Assembly: GCF_021538615.1 (NCBI RefSeq)
Contig: NZ_JAJHIZ010000003.1
Span: forward strand, 4,030,001 to 4,094,000
Direction of reading: 5' to 3'
Length of the DNA stretch: 64,000 nt
From: Niabella agricola
GTDB taxonomy: Bacteria; Bacteroidota; Bacteroidia; Chitinophagales; Chitinophagaceae
Shown here: positions 33,229 through 39,832 of the stretch, piece after piece
Position numbering within the stretch: position 1 is the first letter of the stretch
Layout: every line of letters begins with the position of its first letter
Position numbers and translations under genes: made by a program
The notes under the pieces: model-generated
Told to the model about the DNA's origin: nothing
Database searches by the model: none
What the model saw: only the letters and a program-made list of their open reading frames with translations

Positions 33229-35292
33229 ATGAGGTACCCGCATAAACCTGTTAAAAATGAATCGTTCCTCAGGCGAAGCTTAAAAGGCGCCTGTAAAGAC
33301 TTTGTGCCGCAGCTGCTGGTGTTGGCGGCACTGTTCCTGGTGCTGCGCCTTTTCGAAGCGGGATATGAAGCCTTCCGGCACGGTTTCAACGGGTATCTCT
33401 GGAAGGCGCTCTTTGCGGGTTTGCTGAAGGACTTGGCATTTGTGGCTAGTGCCGGCTTTTTGTTGTATCTTTTGTACTTCGCATGCTTTTGGGCGGGTAG
33501 AAAATTTGCCCGTGTCGTTTTTATTGTGCTGGGCAGCGCCCTTTGCCTGGCACAACTGGCCCTGGCTTTCTATTTCCAGTTTTCGTTCAATTTACTGGGC
33601 GGCGATCTGTGGCAGTATAAACTTGCGGACATCCGGCAAACGGTGGGAGCTGCGGGGGTTAGTATCTGGATTTTTGTTGCGCTTGCCGTAGTGCTGGCGC
33701 TTATTGCAGCCGCCCTGGCGATCCTGCCCCGGAGGCTGAAACTGCCGGCAGGCAGCGTTTACGGCGTGATCATTTTCCTGGCGCTGCTGATGCCGTTTCA
33801 CCCGGCATTACGGGCTTCAAAACTGCATACCGGTAATGAATATGCTGATAATCTGTCGGCAAACAAATCCTACTATTTTTATTCCGGTACCATCGACCAT
33901 TTTAATCCGCCGGAACTGCAAACAGATATCTACAGTGATTTTTACTCCGGCGATTATGATAGCGACTCAACAGTTGTAGACTCCATCCGGACCTTTAAAT
34001 ATGTAGATGAAACAAAATTTCCCTTCCTGCGTATGGAGGATACGCCGGACCAGCTTTCGCCGTTCTTTAACAAACCAACCGCTCCACCCGACCTGGTAGT
34101 AATCATTGTGGAGGGGCTGGGAAGTGCATTTGCCGGAAGCGGTGCCCGGCTGGGTAGTTTTACGCCTTTTTTTGATTCGCTGTCCCGTGCCGGTCTTTAT
34201 TGGGAAAACTGCCTGAGCACATCCGGAAGAACCTTTTCGGTATTGCCCGGTCTTTTGGCATCTTTGCCTTTTGCCAGAAGTGGTTTTGCTGAATTGGGCG
34301 CATCGATGCCTCCTCATGTCAGCCTGTTTTCTTTGTTGCAACACAACGGGTACAAGACGGCGTTTTACTATGGTGGAGATGCGCATTTCGACAATATGGA
34401 TCTTTTTATGCAAAAGAACCATATCGGTACGATCAGGGATCTCAAAAGCTTTCCGGCGGGATACCGGAAACTACCCGCAGCCAGCTCCGGCTTTTCGTGG
34501 GGATACGGAGATAAAGAACTATTTCGCTGGTACCTGGCTTCGCAGGACCCGTTATCAACGGCTCCCAAGGCTTCCGTATTGCTAACCGTAGCCACGCATA
34601 GTCCTTTCCTGGTAAACGACCAGGAAACCTACTTCAAGAAATTTGAACAACGCCTGGCGGCACTGCATTTCCCGGAGTCTGGAAAACAGGTGGCCCGTAA
34701 CTACCGCGATCAGTACGCCAGTATCCTGTATGCAGATGATGCATTAAAGGATTTTTTTACGGCCTATAGCAAGAGAAGTGATTTTGCGCGGACGATCTTC
34801 CTGGTAACGGGGGATCACCAGATGCCGGAGCTCCCGCTAAACAGTAAAATAGATCGCTATCATGTACCGCTGCTGATCTATTCGCCGTTATTAAGCCGCA
34901 TGGCCGCTTTTTCATCTATGGTTTCTCATTTTGATGTGGCGCCGTCCTTACTAGCCTTTCTAAGGAATAACTACCCGGTGCAGCTGCCCTCACTGGTAAG
35001 CTGGATCGGGTCGGGACTGGATACATCAAGGGTTTTCCGGAATGTACATGCATACCCGATGATGCAGGATAAAAATGACCTGGTTGATTTTATAGAGGGA
35101 ACCCATATGGTCAATATGAGCACTTTGTTTGAAGTGGATCCTCAGTTGAACCTGGTGCCGGATGATTCAAAGGAACTATTGAACCGGGTAACGGGAGCCT
35201 TTGACCGGTTTAAGCGGAAGAACCAGCAGGTGATCAACGGTGCGGGGTTGATACCGGACTCCATTTACCACCGATATGCAACGGGAAAATAA
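33229..35292 (+). CDS. LTA synthase-like membrane phosphotransferase in a polysaccharide operon
   Basis: A 687-residue protein: four to five N-terminal membrane helices (within residues ~25-185) and a periplasmic sulfatase-fold domain. Visible elements are DLVVIIVEGLGS (metal-ligand Glu), CLSTSGRTFSVLPGLLASLP with the putative nucleophile, KTAFYYGGDAHFDNM, and the metal-binding TGDHQMPE. Family members transfer phosphoglycerol or phosphoethanolamine to external polymers. A longer frame begins at 33154 inside the GT2 gene, but ATG 33229, one nucleotide after the GT2 stop, gives a normal charged N-terminus. The tight coupling to a GT2 synthase suggests it decorates the polymer that enzyme makes. 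It is distinct from the free-standing homologue at 10201. Confidence 0.87.
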   Translation: MRYPHKPVKNESFLRRSLKGACKDFVPQLLVLAALFLVLRLFEAGYEAFRHGFNGYLWKALFAGLLKDLAFVASAGFLLYLLYFACFWAGRKFARVVFIVLGSALCLAQLALAFYFQFSFNLLGGDLWQYKLADIRQTVGAAGVSIWIFVALAVVLALIAAALAILPRRLKLPAGSVYGVIIFLALLMPFHPALRASKLHTGNEYADNLSANKSYYFYSGTIDHFNPPELQTDIYSDFYSGDYDSDSTVVDSIRTFKYVDETKFPFLRMEDTPDQLSPFFNKPTAPPDLVVIIVEGLGSAFAGSGARLGSFTPFFDSLSRAGLYWENCLSTSGRTFSVLPGLLASLPFARSGFAELGASMPPHVSLFSLLQHNGYKTAFYYGGDAHFDNMDLFMQKNHIGTIRDLKSFPAGYRKLPAASSGFSWGYGDKELFRWYLASQDPLSTAPKASVLLTVATHSPFLVNDQETYFKKFEQRLAALHFPESGKQVARNYRDQYASILYADDALKDFFTAYSKRSDFARTIFLVTGDHQMPELPLNSKIDRYHVPLLIYSPLLSRMAAFSSMVSHFDVAPSLLAFLRNNYPVQLPSLVSWIGSGLDTSRVFRNVHAYPMMQDKNDLVDFIEGTHMVNMSTLFEVDPQLNLVPDDSKELLNRVTGAFDRFKRKNQQVINGAGLIPDSIYHRYATGK

Positions 35293-35343
35293 TTGCTGTG
35301 AAAGCAAGGTAAACCTGAATCGGAAATTTAAAAATGATCAATT

Positions 35344-36585
35344 ATGCCAATTAAATCTTGTCTGTTATGGATCTTGCTTCTGAGCAGTTTGCAGATGTTT
35401 GCCCAGACCGATACGACCACATCTGACGGACTGTTTCAGGCGGCACGGCATGCGGCTTTTGTGAATAAGGACTATACGCTTGCGAAGCGGTATGCTTTAA
35501 AGGCATTGACGCAGAGTCCGAAATATGCAGAGATACGGGTTTTCCTGGGGCGGTTGTATACCTGGGATAAGCAGCCCGATAGTGCGCGAGCCTGTTTTGA
35601 TGCGGTACTGAAAGAACAGCCGGATTATGAAGATGCTGCCGTGGCATCTGCCGACCTGGAATTTTGGAGCGATCAGAATGAAGCAGCGCTGGAGCGGGTC
35701 AATGCGGGCCTGGGGTACCACCCGGCGTCGGCAGATCTCCTGCTCCGGAAAGCCCGGATCCTTGCGGCTCTCCGCCGTTACGGGGAAGCAGGGAATATTG
35801 TAGATACCTTGCTGAAAAAAAATAAGAAAAACACGGAGGCGCTGGCCCTGGGTAACCGCATTAAAGATGAGCGGTCTTTAAACCGGATCGGTATATCGTA
35901 TGACTATGTATATTTTGATAAGCAGTTTAATGACGCCTGGCACCTGGCAAGTATTGACTATGGACGCCGGACGCGGATCGGAACGGTAATCGGACGCGTG
36001 AATTATGCCAACCGGTTCCGCGAAAACGGGGTACAGTTTGAAGCCGATGCCTATCCCCGGATCTCCAATACCTTTTACCTGTATATGAATGCCGGCTACT
36101 CCAATAATGTAGGCGTTTTCCCCCGCTGGCGCCTGGGGCTTTCGGTGTACGCCAATCTCCCCAAAAGTTTTGAAGCCGAGCTGGGGATCCGGCATCTGTA
36201 CTTTACCACCACTACAAATATCTATACGGCCTATATCGGCAAATATTACCGCAGCTTTTTATTTGGTGCGCGAACCTATTTCATACCCTCTAAAACCACT
36301 AAGAACTCAGCTTCTTATAACCTTTTGGGCCGGTATTACTTTGGTGGCGCGGATGATTATATCGGGCTGAATATCGGAACAGGTATATCACCAGACGAGC
36401 GTTATCTGGCCCCGCAGCTGAATGCAACCTATTCGCTGAAAACCTATAAGGTGAATCTTGATTTCAGGCATGCATTCAAATTGAATATCGTTACGTTAGG
36501 CGCTTCCTTTATTAACCAGGAATATATGCCTGATACCAGGGGGAATCAGCTCCAGGCGGGTATCGGATATATCCGCCGCTTTTAA
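35344..36585 (+). CDS. TPR and YaiO-type outer membrane beta-barrel protein
   Basis: A 413-residue exported protein. A signal peptide (to about residue 21, QMFAQ) leads to a tetratricopeptide solenoid (about 25-175: YTLAKRYALKALTQSPKYAEIRVFLGRLY, PDSARACFDAVLKEQPDYEDA, YGEAGNIVDTLLKK). The C-terminal ~235 residues alternate polar and aromatic residues, end in a terminal aromatic residue (GIGYIRRF), and resemble YaiO-type barrels of 10-12 strands. TPR-plus-barrel proteins such as PgaA and BcsC carry polysaccharide across the outer membrane, so this is the probable export channel of the operon. It starts 52 nt after the transferase gene. Confidence 0.87.
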   Translation: MPIKSCLLWILLLSSLQMFAQTDTTTSDGLFQAARHAAFVNKDYTLAKRYALKALTQSPKYAEIRVFLGRLYTWDKQPDSARACFDAVLKEQPDYEDAAVASADLEFWSDQNEAALERVNAGLGYHPASADLLLRKARILAALRRYGEAGNIVDTLLKKNKKNTEALALGNRIKDERSLNRIGISYDYVYFDKQFNDAWHLASIDYGRRTRIGTVIGRVNYANRFRENGVQFEADAYPRISNTFYLYMNAGYSNNVGVFPRWRLGLSVYANLPKSFEAELGIRHLYFTTTTNIYTAYIGKYYRSFLFGARTYFIPSKTTKNSASYNLLGRYYFGGADDYIGLNIGTGISPDERYLAPQLNATYSLKTYKVNLDFRHAFKLNIVTLGASFINQEYMPDTRGNQLQAGIGYIRRF

Positions 36586-36597
36586 AGAAGACCCGTT

Positions 36598-37779
36598 ATG
36601 AAAATCAATCGCAGGTATGCTTATTTCTTTCCCTGGGTATTGTTCCTGGTACCACTCACAATGTGGGTATGCTGGCTGCTGACCCCTAAAAAGCAACTGG
36701 TGGTGGCCATCATCGATAAGACCGTTTTAACGCCAAAAGGACAGGAACATATTTCGCTGACCTGGATTTTAAATCATTACCGGTTTACAAAGGACGCGCA
36801 CCACCTGTACCGGGTAGGCAGCGATTATTTTGGCTTTTTTCCAAAGCCACATGAAAAATTCCGTTTAAAAGGCCTCGAGCGTTTCGATGCATCACTATTG
36901 GACAAACTGAGCAATGATGCAGACCTTGCTTATTACACAGATACCTATGGAGTGTACGCAAATGAATGGTATTTGAAGAAGCGGGTAGCGGAGCGCTCCG
37001 GTATGGTGTATGGCGGACTGAGTTCAGCGGACGTGGACTTTATGGAGAAAATGAAGCAGAAGCATAAGCTGGTTCTGGCGGAGTTTAATACGATTGGCTC
37101 TCCCTCCGCGCTTACCGAACGCTACCGGTTTGAGCAATTATTTGGTCTTAAGTGGACAGGGTGGATCGGGCGGTACTTTGATGAACTGGACACTTCGAAA
37201 AACAAAGATATCCCTCATTGGCTGGTAAAAGGGTATACAAGCCGGCATAATAACAGCTGGCCGTTTAAGAACGAAGGTGTTGTTTTCGTGGGCGACGATA
37301 ATACCATCGTGGTGCTGGAAGCGGGTAAAGATCTGGTATCACCACTCCCTTATATGGAAACAGAAAAAACGTTCCGGGATCATTATCGGTTGCCTGAAAA
37401 AGTAAATTATTCGTATTGGTTTGATATTCTGGTTCCGGATACAGCGGTGAACCAGGTGCAGGCGCGGTTTACAATTGATCTCACAGCAGCGGGCAGAAAG
37501 GAACTGCAGCGATATGGCATTCCCGCAGCTTTTCCCGCCGTCCTTTCACACAAAGGAAAGGATTACCAGTTCTGGTATTTCTCAGGTGATTTCTCTGATA
37601 ACCCCATATCGTTCGGTACATCCTACTTTAAAGGAATCGAAAAGTTCAAATTCTTATTTATGAACCGGCTGGATAAAACACAGCGGAAAAGTTTTTTCTG
37701 GAGTTTTTACCAACCGTTGATCGGAACCATCCTGCGTGAATATTATGCCGATAAAAAAAGAAACCGGTCAGGTGCTTAA
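36598..37779 (+). CDS. Membrane-anchored protein of unknown function at the end of the polysaccharide operon
   Basis: A 393-residue protein with one N-terminal membrane helix (about residues 9-28), the rest predicted periplasmic. I do not recognise the family. Notable conserved-looking blocks are LVVAIIDKTVLTPKGQEHISLTWILNHYRF, YYTDTYGVYANEW, YGGLSSADVDFMEKM, LVLAEFNTIGSPSALTERYRFEQLFGLKWTGWIGRYFDELD and the Trp/Tyr-rich C-terminus (DYQFWYFSGDFSDNP). The D-K-T-V, Y-T-D-T-Y-G and A-E-F-N-T segments could form a polar active site in an alpha/beta fold, reminiscent of amidotransferase-like or sugar-active enzymes, but this is speculation. It begins 13 nt after the barrel gene and is the last of six co-directional genes. 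Confidence 0.75.
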   Translation: MKINRRYAYFFPWVLFLVPLTMWVCWLLTPKKQLVVAIIDKTVLTPKGQEHISLTWILNHYRFTKDAHHLYRVGSDYFGFFPKPHEKFRLKGLERFDASLLDKLSNDADLAYYTDTYGVYANEWYLKKRVAERSGMVYGGLSSADVDFMEKMKQKHKLVLAEFNTIGSPSALTERYRFEQLFGLKWTGWIGRYFDELDTSKNKDIPHWLVKGYTSRHNNSWPFKNEGVVFVGDDNTIVVLEAGKDLVSPLPYMETEKTFRDHYRLPEKVNYSYWFDILVPDTAVNQVQARFTIDLTAAGRKELQRYGIPAAFPAVLSHKGKDYQFWYFSGDFSDNPISFGTSYFKGIEKFKFLFMNRLDKTQRKSFFWSFYQPLIGTILREYYADKKRNRSGA

Positions 37780-37832
37780 CTCCATAGAGGAGCAGGTCGT
37801 TGTACTATGTTACCGTCTGCGGTCTTTGGACG

Positions 37833-38774
37833 TCAGTTCTTCAGCTTGTACCAGGAGGTGATATGATGTATAGATACCCCATAATCTGCATTGCCGCAAA
37901 GCGTCCCCAGTTTTTGAAGCTCGCTGTACATATATGCTTTACCTTCTTCTGCATAAGAAACAACATCGCCCTCAGCCGAAGGTGCTGTTTCTGCACCCAG
38001 AAAGATCTGCTTGGTTAAGGAAGTCGAAAAGGCAATTTCTTCTTTTGACACTTCGTACATTTTTGCAGCCGTATCCCTGTACGACATGATGAAAACACGG
38101 GTGGCCTCACTAATAACGGCCTCATACAACAGGCGGTTTTGACCCTTATACAGCACCACGTCATCCAGCCAGAAGGGGATGTCAAAGTCAATATTTCCGG
38201 CAGCAGCATACTGGCTGCTGACCCATACAACAAAATCGATATACTGTTGCATGATTTCTGAACGGCGTTGCTGGAATTCCGGATCCTGGTGCGGCTCCAC
38301 ATCCAGGTGAATGCCTGCGAAACGTTTGCTGCTGCTTACAGTATTTTGATATTGTGTGTATTTGCTCATAAGGTTAATAAAACCGGTACGATCTGAGATC
38401 CACACATAGCTGCCCGCGAGCAGAAATACCCGGATGCCCTTGCTTGCAGCCTTGTCGACAAACCCGGCAGTTGTTTCTGAAAAATCCACGGTTGAGAAAT
38501 AGATTTCCGTAACCCCATTCTGTTGGGCAAAGTTCAGATAGTTATCCCAATCTTTTTTATTTACACTCCACCACCAGGTCCCGAGGGGTTTGTTAATACC
38601 CGGAAGTATGGGGTTGCCAGGCTTGCCCCCGGAGCGCAGTGCATCTGCTGTTGTTTTTGATACTGCGGTTATCTCCATGTTATCTTTTTTACAACCTTCT
38701 GAAAGAAGAACGGTCAGTAAAAAAAATAGGACCCCGGTTTTTGCTACTTTTTGCGTTTGGTTTCTGTATATCAT
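37833..38774 (-). CDS. Lipoprotein with a putative TIM-barrel glycan-active domain
   Basis: A 313-residue predicted lipoprotein: the signal peptide ends LLSEGC. The mature part reads like a (beta/alpha)8 barrel: GTWWWSVNKKDWDNYLNFAQQNGVTEIYFST, GIRVFLLAGSYVWI, FAGIHLDVEPH, IDFDIPFWLDDVVL, VFIMSYRDTA, QIFLGAET and YGVSIHHITSWYKL. The HLDVEPH strand end, with D and E as possible catalytic acids, and the MSYRD strand recall GH18-like and related glycosidase barrels, but family assignment is uncertain. A TTG-started extension to 38804 is less likely than ATG 38774. It converges on the polysaccharide operon (53-nt gap) and has a LacI-type palindrome 28 nt upstream. Confidence 0.7.
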   Translation of the reverse strand: MIYRNQTQKVAKTGVLFFLLTVLLSEGCKKDNMEITAVSKTTADALRSGGKPGNPILPGINKPLGTWWWSVNKKDWDNYLNFAQQNGVTEIYFSTVDFSETTAGFVDKAASKGIRVFLLAGSYVWISDRTGFINLMSKYTQYQNTVSSSKRFAGIHLDVEPHQDPEFQQRRSEIMQQYIDFVVWVSSQYAAAGNIDFDIPFWLDDVVLYKGQNRLLYEAVISEATRVFIMSYRDTAAKMYEVSKEEIAFSTSLTKQIFLGAETAPSAEGDVVSYAEEGKAYMYSELQKLGTLCGNADYGVSIHHITSWYKLKN

Positions 38775-38801
38775 GCATGCCGTTAATTGTGAGCGCTCTA
38801 G

Positions 38802-38811
38802 CAAACGTTTG
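38802..38811. promoter_or_regulatory. LacI-type palindrome CAAACGTTTG
   Basis: A perfect 10-bp palindrome with a central CG, as in LacI/GalR-family operators, 28 nt upstream of the TIM-barrel lipoprotein start. The 10-mer AAACGTTTGA recurs at 50491-50500. Confidence 0.4.
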
Positions 38812-39035
38812 AGAAATCACCTGCAGGGTTATTGGTTCGTTAGACCGTTCTGGTTATTTATCACTTTTGGATCAATGGCAACCGCCCTGTCAAACAGCGG
38901 CAGTTGAAGAGGTACTCGATTCGGAAGTGAAGATAGGATAATGCGATAAGAATTTCAACTTTCTTTCATATATCTCCGGCAGCGATGTTCGCTGCGAAAC
39001 GATATCCGGTGATGAACCCGGATGATGCAGAGCGA

Positions 39036-39521
39036 CTAAAGTGTTTTCAGCATCCAGATATTGCAACCGCTATGGCCGGAGTTTCCCAACGGATGGTTCA
39101 GCTTCCGGAATCCCATTTTTTCATACATTCCAATGGCAGTAGCGAACTGGGGCAGGCTTTCGAGATATATTTCTTTGTAATCCAGGGCGGATGCAGATTC
39201 CAGGCACTTGAGGAATAATGCCTTTCCAACACCCTTGCCCCTTGCAGTACCTGAAAGGTAAAATTTTACCAGCTCAGCGCAGCCTTCCGGCAATCCCTCG
39301 GTGGGATAAATACCGCAGCAACCCAGCAGGTCATTATCCTGCTCGGCTACCCATAGCAATGCTTTTGGGGTTTGAAAAAGTTCGAAGAGACGGTCAGTGG
39401 TAGGATCTTCAAAAACCGTATTTTTTGTTGGAGCGTTAAACTCCTGGAATGCCGTGCGAATAATGGAGGCGAGTTTACTGTTATCCCGCGCTTCAACCTG
39501 CCTGATCGTAACTGTGCTCAT
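39036..39521 (-). CDS. GNAT-family N-acetyltransferase
   Basis: A 161-residue GNAT protein: VTIRQVEARDNSKLASIIRTAF at the N-terminus, the central LLGCCGIYPTEGLPEGCAELVKFYLSGTARGKGVGKALF with the R/G-x-x-G-x-G/A acetyl-CoA loop (ARGKGVGKAL), and ATAIGMYEKMGFRKLNHPL. The substrate is unknown. The frame can be extended 14 codons upstream, but ATG 39521 (MSTVTIRQ) lies 4 nt after a TACCTTTG box, so initiation upstream of it would be untranscribed from that promoter. A composite repeat begins immediately behind the promoter. Confidence 0.9.
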   Translation of the reverse strand: MSTVTIRQVEARDNSKLASIIRTAFQEFNAPTKNTVFEDPTTDRLFELFQTPKALLWVAEQDNDLLGCCGIYPTEGLPEGCAELVKFYLSGTARGKGVGKALFLKCLESASALDYKEIYLESLPQFATAIGMYEKMGFRKLNHPLGNSGHSGCNIWMLKTL

Positions 39522-39525
39522 ACTG

Positions 39526-39533
39526 CAAAGGTA
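39526..39533 (-). promoter_or_regulatory. -7 box TACCTTTG of the GNAT gene at 39036
   Basis: Exact TAnnTTTG on the minus strand, 4 nt before ATG 39521; implies a leaderless mRNA. Confidence 0.45.
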
Positions 39534-39537
39534 TCGT

Positions 39538-39691
39538 CCCTTGCGGGAATTTAAAATAACCAATGAGAAATATTAAATGTAAAAGGAGATGATGCCGGTC
39601 CTGCTCCGCGATCCTTCTCCGGCTATAGACGACAGCCGTCTAATATCTGGTGTCTGGTATCTCGTATCTAGCATCTAAAATCTAATGCCTT
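39538..39691. repeat. Composite intergenic repeat, copy E (short, inverted)
   Basis: About 154 bp matching copy C in reverse orientation: GGGAATTTAAAATAACCAATGAG, AATATTAAATGTAAAAGG, GATGCCGGTCCTGCTCCG, GGCTATAGACGA and then a heptad array. It abuts the promoter of the GNAT gene. Confidence 0.75.
39634..39689. repeat. Heptad array, GAYRYYA class (complement), eight units
   Basis: Eight 7-mers in register from 39634; the first seven end TC on the plus strand (e.g. TGGTGTC and TGGTATC), the complement of the GA-start class at 14299 and 20767; the last ends CC. Confidence 0.8.
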
Positions 39692-39832
39692 ACAGCAAAT
39701 ATAAAAACGGATCTAAGCGTACCGATGAGAAGCCCGGCCTTAAATCTCTTATATTGGGATGTAAACAACCAATGGAAAGTAAGATTCCTTTACGGCCCCG
39801 TGATCTTTCTTTCAAATAAAATGCACTCCTGC

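Noticed and set aside
39634..39689. CRISPR-like repetition in the 39.6 kb spacer
   Set aside because: Units are contiguous 7-mers with no spacers and no cas genes nearby; the same holds for the other arrays.
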